Below are positions 20,250-31,662 of a stretch of DNA of 64,000 nt, piece by piece (within the stretch, counting starts at the first letter, position 1; each line of letters starts with the position of its first letter). The stretch lies in the NCBI GenBank assembly GCA_023974075.1, contig CM043800.1, forward strand, positions 31,280,452-31,344,451, read 5' to 3'. The stretch is from Chaenocephalus aceratus. Its lineage: Eukaryota > Chordata > Actinopteri > Perciformes > Channichthyidae. The position numbers and the translations under genes were made by a program. The notes under the pieces were generated by a model, which was not told the origin of the DNA, searched no databases, and saw nothing but the letters and a program-made list of their open reading frames with translations.

Positions 20250-23068
20250 TCCAGGGGCCCCTGGAATAGATGGCCTCCCCCCAGAGTTCTACAAGACATT
20301 TTGGGACTTTTTAAAAGAGGATCTAATGGACCTTTTTAATGAAAGTTTTAATGACTCTTTCCTCCCTCTCAATGTTTATTTATATAGCCCAATATCACAA
20401 ATGTTACATTTGTCTCAGTGGTCTTCACAGTGTGTACAGAATATCAGTATGACAATACGACACCCTCTGTCCTTAGACCCTCACATCGTACAAGGAAAAA
20501 CTTCCAAAGAAAACCCAGTTTAAAGGGAAAAATGGGAGAAACCTCAGGGAGAGCAACAGAGGAGGGATCCCTCTCCCAGGACGGACAGACGTGCAATAGA
20601 TGCCGTGTGTAAATTGAAAAGATAATACATTTGCAACATAGGTAGTCCAGATGTTTGGAAATGCATGTGTGTATTTGAGCTGCAGAAGAGCCGTTTTAAC
20701 ACTCCTTCCGAAAAAAGGTGACCTACAGGAAATAAAGAACTGGAGGCCTGTCTCTCTGCTGTGCACCGACTACAAGCTGCTGTCCAGGGCCCTGTCCTCC
20801 AGGCTGAGGAAGGTGATGGACCAGGTGGTAGACCGGACCCAGACATACTGTGTGCCCGGCAGGTCAATTGTTGACAATGTGTCACTAATTCGTGATATTT
20901 TGGAAGTCTCTGGTTCTTTGGGTTTCGACACTGGTCTGGTTTCATTAGACCAGGAAAAGGCTTTCGACCGGGTTGAGCACCGTTACCTATGGAAGGTGCT
21001 GGAGAGGTTCGGCCTCAGCCCGGGCTTTATCGCCAAGATAAAGGTGATGTATGTGAACATTGAGAGTGTGCTTAAGATAAATGGCGGTCTGTCTAGACCC
21101 TTTAATGTGACCAGGGGGATAAGACAAGGCTGCTCGATGTCAGGCATGTTGTACACACTGGCAATAGAACCAATGCTACATAATATCCGCTCTTTTAACG
21201 AGGGTCTGGTTTTACCTGGTTTTAATGCACGTTTTATTTTATCGGCCTATGCAGACGACATCATTGTTTTTATAAAAAATCAACAGGATGTTTTAAAGCT
21301 AGGGCAGGTGGTGGATACTTTCCAAAAGATCTCCTCTGCAAAGGTCAACTGGGCTAAGAGTGAGGCCCTAGCAGTGGGGGAGTGGACTGGTGGCCTCCCT
21401 CAACTCCCAGGTGGGTTGACATGGAAGAGGGGGGGTCTAAGGTATCTGGGGGTCCATCTTGGAGATGAGGTCACACTGGAGAAAAACTGGGAAGGGGTTT
21501 TAGAAAAGGTGGAGGGGAAGCTCAACAAGTGGCGCTGGTTGCTTCCCCACATGTCCTACAGAGGCAGGGTGCTAGTCATCAACAACCTGGTAGCATCCAG
21601 CCTCTGGCATAAGTTAAAGTGTGTGGAGCCCCCTGCTGGTCTTTTAAAAAAGCTGCAAGGCATTATTTTAAATTTCTTTTGGGACAAGTTGCACTGGGTT
21701 CCTCAGTGCACGCTGTACCTGCCAAAGGAAGAAGGGGGGCAAGGGTTGGTGCACCTGGAGAGTCGAGCAGCTGCTTTTAAACTCCAGTTTTTACAAAGAT
21801 ACCTGACAGGAAACGATGATGTCGTCTGGGGGCCGGTAGCCAGCACCATTTTAAGGGGGGTAGCAGGCCTGGGTTTGGATGCGTCATTGTTTTTAACAAA
21901 CTGTGATTTTACTCGTGTGTGTGTTTTGCCTCCGTTTTACAAAGGACTTTTTAAAGTATGGACACTTTTTAAATGGGCCAGAGTGGGTCCCGCAGCATCT
22001 CTGTTCTGGCTCCTGGAAGAGCCTCTGGTGTGGGGGGCCCGGCTGGACGTCCAGGACGGCAGCAGACCTGCACTCACTGAGAGGCTTCAGTCCGTTGGGG
22101 TCGTGAAGCTGAGGAACATCGTGGATGCTGCAGGTCCTGGACTCCACAACACCGAGGCCGTGGCCTCTCTGCTCGGCCTGAAGTCGGCCCGCCACACCAG
22201 AACCATCCTGAACGAGTGGGTTCAAAGGCTATCTGACGATGAGATGGAGATGCTGCGGGAGTATTCCAACAGAAAGGAAACCCCTGACGAAGGGGACCCT
22301 TTTCCGGACATTGGGATTTTAGCAGACCAGGATGGACTCAAATACAGACTCCATGCGGACTTCCACATGCTGAATGGGAAAGGTTTTTATAGACTCTGCA
22401 CTCTGGCCCTGAACAAGCAGAAGCTAAGCGAGAGGAGAGACACGGTGTGGAAACAGAGGCTTAACGGCCCGGGGGCCTGTGAACCAGTGTGGAGGCTCTT
22501 CTACAAACCTCCACTGAACAAGCGGTCAGGAGACCTGCAGTGGAGGATCCTCCACGGGGCCCTGGGCGTTAACGCCTTTGTGTCGAAGATAAACCCCACC
22601 GTGTCCTCCGAGTGTCCGTTCTGCACTCACAGAGAGACAATCACTCACTGCTACCTGGACTGTCACAGACTGAAGCCTCTTTTTAATGTTTTAAAAACTG
22701 TGTTTTTAGACTGTGGGGAGGTTTTTACAGAGACTGCTTTTATTTGTGGTGCTGGCTACAAGAAGCAGAATGCAGGGAAGTGGGAACTGTTGAATTTTAT
22801 TGTGGGGCAGGCAAAAATATCGATCTACAAAAGCAGGAAAAACAAAATAAACAGTACAGCCGGTCAGCAGCTCAATCACATGTTTTTATCTTTGGTAAAG
22901 GCACGAGTGAGCGTAGATTTTAGGTTTCACTGTCTGATGAGAAGCATGGAAGAGTTCTTAACCCGGTGGTGTTTCACTACAGCTGTGTGCTCTGTGGTGG
23001 GGGAGGAGCTCACTTTTAACTGTCTTTGTGTAAGGAAAACAATGGAATTTGTCTCTCAATGTAAATAA
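20250..23068 (+). pseudogene. Tx1 LINE ORF2, reverse transcriptase and C-terminal part
   Basis: After the triplication the frame resumes (GIDGLPPEFYKTFWDFL), is broken by an insertion at about 20372-20680, and continues to 23068 with LLPKKGDLQEIKNWRPVSLL, SLDQEKAFDRVEHRYLW, GIRQGCSMSGMLYTLAIEP and the catalytic box AYADDIIVF. A C-terminal zinc-binding cluster (CPFCTHRETITHCYLDC) is intact. Apart from the two lesions the frame is open, so the copy is fairly young. Confidence 0.85.
20372..20680 (+). mobile_element. Short interspersed repeat inserted in the LINE reverse transcriptase
   Basis: The frame on the left ends SFLPL and on the right begins SCRRAVLTLLPKK, which are contiguous in intact elements. 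The 310 bp between begin AATGTTTATTTATATAGCCC, a common fish short repeat (I recognise the core with TGGGAGAAACCTCAGGGAG). No clear target duplication. Confidence 0.7.
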
Positions 23069-23126
23069 GCGGACATTTTAGTTTGTTGAAATTCTAAATA
23101 AAAGTGTTTTCAAAAATCAAAAAAAT

Positions 23127-23551
23127 CTCTCTCTCTCTCTCTCTCTCTGATGTTTTATACATAAATATCCCGTCCCGGGCATATCAGGGAACTCACAAAG
23201 TGTCAGAAAATAAAACCCTCTCTCTTTTCCTCCGTGTGCAGATCTCTGAAAAACGGAGCTACTGTACAATGAGCTGATCTAGACTTGCCATCCGGTATGA
23301 CGTTATTTAACCCTATCAGAAAGTTGCTTTCAGAATCAAAAGGAACTCACCTTGTGGTAAACCAGCAAGAGAGAAAGCCTTATCCTTGTCTATAATGTTT
23401 CAGAAATAATCCTTGATGTGGTTTTGGCGTTTCATCAACGCGGCATTTATTTTAGACAGTATCTGCCGGGTCCTGCATGAGCAGGCATAAGCTCTGCCCC
23501 CTCTTTTTTTTTAGTAACAGGAATTGAAATAGAGGGATATGAGGCATGGCT
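23127..23551. other. Right part of unit 1: (CT)n remainder and shared repeat
   Basis: CT repeats resume at 23127, followed by a block shared with 28.08-28.48 and 30.89-31.29 kb (ATAAATATCCCGTCCCGGGC; CTTGTGGTAAACCAGCAAG) and ending GAGGCATGGCT at the junction with the next duplicated unit. Confidence 0.7.
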
Positions 23552-23597
23552 GCCGTCCTGCAACGGACCAGAGGGGTCAACAGACACTTAGGGAGAT
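23549..23597 (-). pseudogene. Truncated D5 exon fragment at unit 1/unit 2 junction
   Basis: Matches the first part of the D5 exon (13914-13969) including its acceptor, but has an 11-base deletion and then breaks into the repeat GAGGCATGG. No donor follows, so it is unlikely to be used as an exon. Confidence 0.75.
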
Positions 23598-24291
23598 CTG
23601 AAAAGGATAGTGTGTAGCTGATGTTACTAGTTCACGCTATGTCAGTCACTTCAAAAAAACAAATAATGTCTTGGTTTTAAGTTAAGGATTTAGGCCCGTT
23701 GGCGTGCAACTGTCTTGCTTACCACTAATGCTTCAAGAATCACAGCATCCTCACTTGATTTAAAGCTCACCCGTAATGCAATATTTAAAAAATATATTAT
23801 GGGGCCTATTTCAACCCTGTTGCAAAAGTGCTGATACTGGGTCTGGCCCTTTAAATGTAACCGAGCAGCTCTGGTCACGCCCCTTCGGAGCGTCTGCATG
23901 CAAGCGGTGAGCTCTGTGAAGAGAAGGCCGTGTAACCGCAGAAACTCAGCTGAACGCTGCCTCGATTAAACGCCATATTATGTTCCAAACTACATTAGGC
24001 AATATTTCTGAAACAGTATGGAGCTCAAACGCTTTCTCTCTTGCGTGTTTACCTCAAGGACAGTACCTTTTATATCCGGCTTCTTTACACATATTCTCTC
24101 CAGTAGCCTACAGCATTAGCTCTGAGTGTTATTTTGTTATTGAGCGATGCTTGCTAATGTAAACACAGACCATATTACTGTACTTCCAAAATACGTCACA
24201 CATTTTAACTTTCTGATGTATACAGCACATAGCTTGACATGTTCTTTATTCAGTGTTTACCGCTAGAACAGTGCCCAATATATATATATAT

Positions 24292-25282
24292 TAGGGCTGT
24301 CAAACGATTAAAAAATTTAATCAGATTAATCACAGTTTAAAAATTAATTAATCATGATTAATCACCATTCGAACTATGTCCAAAATATGCCATTTATATA
24401 TGTATATTGTTGTGGGAATGGAAAGATAAATGAAAGAAGGCGGATATATCCATTTAACATACAGTATCTATGTTTATTATAACATTGTTCTGTGTGTCAA
24501 AATGAAAGACAGCCCACACACCTATCAATCATCAAACCGTGGGGTCTTAATTCATTACGTGTTGATATCAACAGGGGAGTAGGCTTCTTCAGGAAAGTCG
24601 ACAGGGGGTGGCGGCGGCTAGTGGAGTACTTCGTGACCACAGAGTGTGAACGTTGTGATCAGCTGTTTTAGCGCAGTTCTCCAGTGAAGGGGGGAGTCTC
24701 CCTCCGCAGCCGGTTGGCGTAGTTTTGGCACAATTCCGTTGTACAGACCAACGTTAACAGCAGCCCTGTCTGTGCACACGGAGACCGACTCTGTCTGGAA
24801 AAGCTTCACAAGTACGTCGGTACGCAAATGCGCTTTGTGACACAAGTGACCATACGCATTTCAGATTACATAGCTGCGTACCAGTTATGTGCACCCCTGT
24901 ACTACAGCAAAAGTATTCTGTGTCGGGACTTCCTGCAACAACACCACGCCGTTATCAAAGATGTTCTATTGAGAAGACGATCACTACGTGACAAAAGTTT
25001 TCAAAACCGTGGCTGCTGAAATGAATCTTACTAACTGCTGTCTGTGCACTTTAATCGGCGCGAGTTGGCAGACTTTATTTTGCTTACTTTAACATCATTT
25101 TTCATGGTGGGGCTAAGCCATTTTTTGGTATGGGTGTAGCCTACCCCAGCCATACCCTGGCGCTGCCACTGGTGGCACATATGGGGCGGGCCATTCTGCA
25201 CATGCGTTAAATGCGTTAAATATTTTAACGCAATTAATTAAAAAAATTAATTACCGCCGTTAACGCGATAATTTTGACAGCA

Positions 25283-25285
<3 letters not shown>
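24292..25285. mobile_element. hAT-like element in unit 2
   Basis: Termini TAGGGCTGTCAAACGATTAA and, at the other end reversed, TAGTGCTGTCAAAATTATCG: a well-known fish hAT-type pair. It is flanked by AT repeats, so the 8-bp duplication (ATATATAT) is uninformative. No intact transposase. The same site is empty in unit 3. Confidence 0.75.

Positions 25286-25342
<57 letters not shown>
25286..25342. repeat. (AT)n microsatellite
   Basis: Long AT run beside the hAT element; it is shorter in units 1 and 3. Confidence 0.9.
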
Positions 25343-25343
<1 letters not shown>

Positions 25344-25499
25344 CAACTTTACTCTAAGTCCCTCCCGTAGACATCCTGCTGAATACACAGACACACAGCA
25401 AGCCGACTGTATATGGGGAATGTAGGTTGGGACGTAGGCGGGACATTGCCAGGAGTTCAATATAAAGCCAGCCCACATTTCAGTCTCCTTACACACCGG

Positions 25500-26522
25500 C
25501 AGGGTGCGAACTGGAGGGGAGCAGGGGGAGCTATAGCTCCCCTAGTGGTGACATGAGCTCCCCTGGGAACATGGTTTGTGAAATTTGGGGGGAGCTCTCT
25601 AAAATACTGATATGATGACCAAATAAATTCCATTTTGGGCATGTTTTTTTTTTTTCAAAGGTGTAAAATAAGTGAAATAAAATTATATTTAGAGTTTATG
25701 ATTCATGAAAAAAGTTTCGCCTGCTTGCACGCTGCCCGCAGCTCCACCCACTCACTCACAAGCTCGTTTAGTTGCCACTGCATGTTTACCAGGCATTGTT
25801 GCTGCTGCTGAAAAAAACAACTTACTTTGGGCAATTTCTTTAAAAAGACGGCCAAACAACCTGATCAAGAAGACCAACCGAATGTAGCTGGTGGTAGCAC
25901 ATCGTACGTTGTGACTGCTGCTACAACAGAACCGAGAGAGGAGGGAGCTAAGGTCAGTGCTAGTGCTAACTTGACAGCTAACGTTAACTTGGGGGCTGAA
26001 GAGCTATGTGCATCGTTGTGTTGTGTGTGTGGCGTCGCGTCTCTCCAGGCAGTGAGAGGGTTGTGTTGTGCTATAGCTGTATTATTAATATTAATATTGT
26101 TCATGGTTGGTGCCGCTGGCTGCTCTTATCGCATGTGTTCGGCTCTGTGTAGGCTACAGCCATAATAGGCTATAGCCTATGTGAAACAATGTAGCCTGTT
26201 TTTGAGTCATTTTAAGTTGATTTCATTAAACAGTCAAACGTTACATTGGTGGTCCGTGGATTATTTATAATCAAGTTGATCGAAGTTTGCGTAGCCCATA
26301 CATGCTCGGGAAATCTGTTGACATGAACATGATCCATCGGGACGTTTCATGTAAATGTAGACCTGTGGCACCACCCCGTGTGCAACGGATTTTCTCTTTA
26401 TAATAGGCCTATGTCTGTGCTGTTGCTATTAATGCACGGATCAGCATTTACCCCCCCCCCCCCCCCCCCCCACACAAAAAAATCCCGGCTCCCCCGGAGA
26501 CCGTGGTATAGTTCGCACACTG
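25500..26522. mobile_element. hAT-like element in unit 2 with 8-bp duplication CACACCGG
   Basis: The duplication CACACCGG (25492-25499 and 26523-26530) brackets the segment; termini are CAGGGTGCGAAC and, reversed, CAGTGTGCGAAC. Units 1 and 3 read TTACACACCGGGGA without it. The interior has a C-run (26450-26471) and a short frame with FFKKTAKQPDQEDQPN, perhaps a transposase start. A textbook hAT insertion, defective and recent relative to the unit duplication. Confidence 0.85.
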
Positions 26523-26856
26523 CACACCGGGGACACATATTTATGTATAAAAGACATTAAAAAAGTGCATTTTGCATAATAGGTGACCTTTAACACACTG
26601 GAACACGTGGGTGATCAACAGAACTCACTCATGTGTCATGACGGATGACTAACATAGAAATTATTTTGAGGTTGTCACGTAATGTGACAATGTGTTACTG
26701 TCCACAGTCCAGACACTGTGGTGTTGCCCTGTGACTGTCACTGTTGGCCTCAGAGACCATGTTTGGGTGCCCACAGCTGGATATGCAGTAGAGCCGTATT
26801 CAGTCTGTTGAACTTGACAGTGTAAATCAATGTCTTTACTGTGAAAATCAACTTAC

Positions 26857-27117
26857 ACTGAATGTCCAGCCGAATCAGTGTTGAATTTTGGTCCCCATGC
26901 TCATTTTTTGCTGCACAGTAGTAGTCACCACTGCTGCTTGGTTTGACATTGTTTAAAACCAAACTTGATCCAGCCTCCTTTTCCTCTTCATCACCTTTGT
27001 ACCAGGTGTAGTTGGTCACAGGTGGGTTGGCCCGGCTTTTGCAAAGCAGGGAAATCGAGCTGCCCTCCAAAAGTGGACCTTTATGGTGAGTGATAATTGT
27101 AGTTTCCTTGGGAGGAA
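26857..27117 (-). CDS. Gene A C2-set Ig domain, pair copy b (D4b)
   Basis: Same 261-base exon as D4c with intact acceptor and donor; differences include SSISLL for SSVSLL and LNNVKP for LKYVKP. Fully open. Near identity to the other two copies implies recent duplication or gene conversion. Confidence 0.85.
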
Positions 27118-27201
27118 CTAAGTAAAACAAAAATAAATATCTTTTAAAATGTTGCCAGTCAATATTTATCCTCTGTGTGACTGTTTTTTAATCAGACTTA
27201 C

Positions 27202-27453
27202 ATTGTACGTCTATCTGAGTGATGGATGAGTTCTGAGTCCCGTATATGTTACTGACTTTACAGTAAAATTGTTTGTCAACTTCTGACACAGTGGTTGAAA
27301 ACCTTTTCCCCGAACCCACATCGGTCACCTGACCTCCATTCACTTTGTACCAAGTGTACACAGCTGGATTGGCATTGCCGTCGCAGGTCAGATTCAACAA
27401 GCTGCCCTCTTGCACTGTAGCAGAGTAGCTGACTGATGTGTTCTTTGGAGGAT
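27202..27453 (-). CDS. Gene A C2-set Ig domain, pair copy b (D3b)
   Basis: Same 252-base exon as D3c with intact splice sites. Reads NANPAVYTWYKV where D3c has NANPAAYTWYKV. Second of three copies. Confidence 0.85.
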
Positions 27454-27996
27454 CTGGAAGAGATGACTGAAAATATAGTAAGCTGTTTTTGTTACCGTTA
27501 GACAGAGCCAGGCTAGTTTTCCCACATGTTGCCAGTGTTTGTGCTGTGCTACGCTAACCAGCTTCTGGCTGTAGTTACATTTTTCACAGACAAATGTGGA
27601 AGTGAAAGTAATGTTCTCATATAGCACTTGTCAAAAAGATATACTGCATGCCAATGTACAAAACACCCTATTGTGTGCACTACCAAGGTTGTTCATATTA
27701 AAGCATTATGATGGCTTCATGAATCAATACAAGTCTTACCAACCTTTGGGAGAATGTGGAAAACCTCTTTAAAGGTCTCCTATTATACTATTTTAAGCAT
27801 ATATATTATTTGTCTCATAAAAAACATGTCTATGAAGTGTTTTGCTCAAAATACCAAACAAATCACCCATTCTAGGCTAGAATGGGTGATTTGTTTGGTA
27901 TTTTGAGCAAAACACTAGCATTTCTAGCCATACCCCTCTATGTCAGCCCTGTTAGAGAAGTGCTGATTCTGAGTCCTTGAATAAAATAAAAAACCT

Positions 27997-27997
<1 letters not shown>

Positions 27998-28081
<84 letters not shown>
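27998..28081. repeat. (CT)n microsatellite of unit 2
   Basis: About 40 CT repeats with one interruption (CTGTCT). Equivalent to the LINE target in unit 1. Confidence 0.9.
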
Positions 28082-28483
28082 GATGTATTTTATACATAAA
28101 TATCCCGTCCCGGGCATATCAGGGAACTCACAAAGTGTCAGAAAATAAAACCCTCTCTCTTTTCCTCCGTGTGCAGATCTCTGAAAAACGGAGCTACTGT
28201 ACAATGAGCTGATCTAGACTTGCCATCCGGTATGACGTTATTTAACCCTATCAGAAAGTTGCTTTCAGAATCAAAAGGAACTCACCTTGTGGTAAACCAG
28301 CAAGAGAGAAAGCCTTATCCTTGTCTATAATGTTTCAGAAATAATCCTTGATGTGGTTTTGGCGTTTCATCAACGCGGCATTTATTTTAGACAGTATCTG
28401 CCGGGTCCTGCATGAGCAGGCATAAGCTCTGCCCCCTCTTTTTTTTTAGTAACAGGAAGTGAAATAGAGGGATATGAGGCATG

Positions 28484-28542
28484 GCTGCCGTCCTGCAACG
28501 GACCAGAGGGGTCAACAGACACCGAGGTGTTCTTAGGGAGAT
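28484..28542 (-). pseudogene. Truncated D5 exon fragment at unit 2/unit 3 junction
   Basis: Acceptor and first 57 bases of the D5 exon are kept (LPKNTSVSVDPSG), then the sequence jumps into the shared repeat. No donor, so it is probably skipped. It marks the duplication breakpoint. Confidence 0.75.
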
Positions 28543-29721
28543 CTGAAAAGGATAGTGTGTAGCTGATGTTACTAGTTCATGCTATGTCAGTCACTTCAAA
28601 ATAACAAATAATGTCTTGGTTTTAAGTTAAGGATTTAGGCCCGTTGGCGTGCAACTGTCTTGCTTACCACCAATGCTTCAAGAATCACAGCATCCTCACT
28701 TGATTTAAAGCTCACCCGTAATGCAATATTTGAAAAATATATTATGGGGCCTATTTCAACCCTGTTGAAAAAGTGCTGATACTGGGTCTGGCCCTTTAAA
28801 TGTAACCGAGCAGCTCTGGCCACGCCCCTTCGGAGCGTCTGCATGCAAGCGGTGAGCTCTGTGAAGAGAAGGCCGTGTAACCGCAGAAACTCAGCTGAAC
28901 GCTGCCTTGATTAAACGCCATATTATGTTCCAAACTACATTAGGCAATATTTCTGAAACAGTATGGAGCTCAAACGCTTTCTCTCTTGCGTGTTTACCTC
29001 AGGACAGTACCTTTTATATCCGGCTTCTTTACACATATTCTCTCCAGTACAGCATTAGCTCTGAGTGTTATTTTGTTATTGGGCGATGCTTGCTAATGTA
29101 AACACAGACCATATTACTGTACTTCCAAAATACGTCACATATTTTAACTTTCTGATGTATACAGCACATAGCTTGACATGTTCTTTATTCAGTGTTTACC
29201 GCTAGAACAGTGCCCAATATATATATATATATATATATAACAACTTTACTCTAAGTCCCTCCCGTAGACATCCTGCTGAATACACAGACACACAGCAAGC
29301 CGACTGTATATGGGGAATGTAGGTTGGGACGTAGGCGGGACGTTGCCAGGAGTTCAATATAAAGCCAGCCCACATTTCAGTCTCCTTACACACCGGGGAA
29401 ACATATTTATGTATAAAAGACATTAAAAAGTGCATTTTGCATAATAGGTGACCTTTAACACACAGGAACACGTGGGTGATCAACAGAACTCACTCATGTG
29501 TCATGACGGACGACTAACATAGAAATTATTTTGAGGTTGTCACGTAATGTGACAATGTGTTACTGTCCACAGTCCAGACACTGTGGTGTTGCCCTGTGAC
29601 TGTCACTCTTGGCCTCAGAGACCATGTTTGGGTGACCACAGCTGGATATGCAGTAGAGCCGTATTCAGTCTGTTGAACTTGACAGTGTAAATCAATATAT
29701 TTACTGTGAAAATCAACTTAC
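28543..29721. other. Gene A intron in unit 3 (hAT-free version)
   Basis: Collinear with 13970-15899, but the (AT)n site at about 29217-29240 has no hAT insertion and the CACACCGG target at about 29390 is also empty. No gene seen. Confidence 0.65.
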
Positions 29722-29982
29722 ACTGAATGTCCAGCCGAATCAGTGTTGAATTTTGGTCCCCATGCTCATTTTTTGCTGCACAGTAGTAGTCACCACTGCT
29801 GCTTGGTTTGACATTGTTTAAAACCAAACTTGATCCAGCCTCCTTTTCCTCTTCATCACCTTTGTACCAGGTGTAGTTGGTCACAGGTGGGTTGGCCCGG
29901 CTTTTGCAAAGCAGGGAAACCGAGCTGCCCTCCAAAAGTGGACCTTTAGGCTGAGTGATTATTGTAGTTTCCTTGGGAGGAA
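29722..29982 (-). CDS. Gene A C2-set Ig domain, pair copy a (D4a)
   Basis: Third copy of the 261-base exon, with ITQPKGPLLEG as in gene B rather than ITHHKG, so unit 3 looks closest to the ancestral form. Intact splice sites. Confidence 0.85.
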
Positions 29983-30066
29983 CTAAATAAAACAAAAATA
30001 AATATCTTTTAAAATGTTGCCAGTCAATATTTATCCTCTGTGTGACTGTTTTTTAATCAGACTTAC

Positions 30067-30318
30067 ATTGTACGTCTATCTGAGTGATGGATGAGTTCTG
30101 GGTCCCGTATATGTTACTGATTTTACAGTAAAATTGTTTGTCAACTTCTGAGACAGTGGTTGAAAACCTTTTCCCCGAACCCACATCGGTCACCTGACCT
30201 CCATTCACTTTGTACCAAGTGTACGCAGCTGGATTGGCATTGCCGTCGCAGGTCAGATTCAACAAGCTGCCCTCTTGCACTGTAGCAGAGTAGCTGACTG
30301 ATGTGTTCTTTGGAGGAT
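30067..30318 (-). CDS. Gene A C2-set Ig domain, pair copy a (D3a)
   Basis: Third copy of the 252-base exon; reads FYCKISNIYG. Intact splice sites and phase. In the predicted protein it follows the C2 domain next to the V-set. Confidence 0.85.
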
Positions 30319-30809
30319 CTGGAAGAGATGACTGAAAATCTAGTAAGCTGTTTTTGTTACCGTTAGACAGAGCCAGGCTAGTTTTCCCACTTGTTGCCAG
30401 TCTTTGTGCTGTGCTACGCTAACCAGCTTCTGGCTGTAGTTACATTTTTCACAGACAAATGTGAAAGTGAAAGTAATGTTCTCATATAGCACTTGTCAAA
30501 AAGATATACTGCATGCCAATGTACAAAACACCCTATTGTGTGCACTACCAAGGTTGTTCATATTAAAGCATTATGATGGCTTCATGAATCAATACAAGTC
30601 TTACCAACTTTTGGGAGAATGTGGAAAACCTCTTTAGAGGTCTCCTATTATACTATTTTAAGCATATATATTATTTGTCTCATAAAAAACATGTCTATTA
30701 AGTGTTTTGCTCAAAATACCAAACAGATCACCCATTCTAGCCATACCCCTCTATGTCAGCCCTGTTAGAGAAGTGCTGATTCTGAGTCCTTGAATAAAAT
30801 AAAAAACCT

Positions 30810-30810
<1 letters not shown>

Positions 30811-30893
<83 letters not shown>
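30811..30893. repeat. (CT)n microsatellite of unit 3
   Basis: About 41 uninterrupted CT repeats; paralogous to those at 17029 and 27998. Confidence 0.9.
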
Positions 30894-30897
<4 letters not shown>

Positions 30898-31662
30898 GTT
30901 TTATACATAAATATCCCGTCCCGGGCATATCAGGGAACTCACAAAGTGTCAGAAAATAAAACCCTCTCTCTTTTCCTCCGTGTGCAGATCTCTGAAAAAC
31001 GGAGCTACTGTACAATGAGCTGATCTAGACTTGCCATCCGGTATGACGTTATTTAACCCTATCAGAAAGTTGCTTTCAGAATCAAAGGAACTCACCTTGT
31101 GGTAAACCAGCAAGAGAGAAAGCCTTATCCTTGTCTATAATGTTTCAGAAATAATCCTTGATGTGGTTTTGGCATTCATCAATGCAGCATTTATTTTAGA
31201 AAGTATCTGCCGGGTCCCGCATGAGCAGGCATAAGCTCTGCCCCCTCTTTTTTTTTAGTAACAGGAAGTGAAATAGAGGGATATGAGGCATGGCTAGAAT
31301 GGGTGATCTGTTTGGTATTTTAGACATGTTTGTTATATCTGAGACCTATGCTATTGCCTAAATATTGCATGGTGACCTATAAAGACATATGAAAGTGCTT
31401 TTTGCATGATATGTGACCTTTAAATAATAAAAATAAAAATAAACTCAAGTCAGCACATAAATGACTTTGGTTTAGTGTCCCATTTTTTCCCACTAGATAA
31501 TCAAGTCTGCAGTTTTAGTAAACACACCTTGATCCAATTACTCTGCAGAGTCCCAAGAGGAACATTTCATAACATCACATATCATCAAATGAAGGGAATG
31601 ATTAAATGTGAACTAAATCAACATCCTACTCAGCAACAAGAAAAGGCCTGAAACATACTCAC

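Larger units (their letters stand above)
17096..23126 (+). mobile_element. Tx1-clade LINE, nearly full length, inserted in (CT)n
   Basis: Order: about 15 GAGT repeats (17096-17156), a 5' UTR, ORF1 with a CCHC knuckle, ORF2 with AP-type endonuclease and reverse transcriptase, then a short 3' UTR ending CAAAAATCAAAAAAAT directly against CT repeats. Layout and motifs match Tx1-clade LINEs. Some fish Tx1 families (I recall Kibi and Koshi) insert specifically in microsatellites, and the position here fits that. The copy is inactive: ORF1 has a frame slip at a G-run, ORF2 has a triplicated 24-bp segment with a stop and a 310-bp insertion. Confidence 0.85.

Noticed and set aside
20418..20612. 64-residue frame with TRKNFQRKPSLKGKMG
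   Set aside because: Part of the short interspersed repeat inserted in the LINE; this peptide is a common artefact of that repeat.
25865..26165. Frame with a hydrophobic segment (AIAVLLILILFMVG) as a membrane protein
   Set aside because: It lies wholly inside the hAT insertion flanked by CACACCGG and is absent from paralogous units.
15793..30280. Three separate short receptor genes instead of one expanded gene
   Set aside because: The exon pairs at 16, 27 and 30 kb lack their own signal, V or transmembrane exons, and all phases allow one transcript. Kept as the main alternative.
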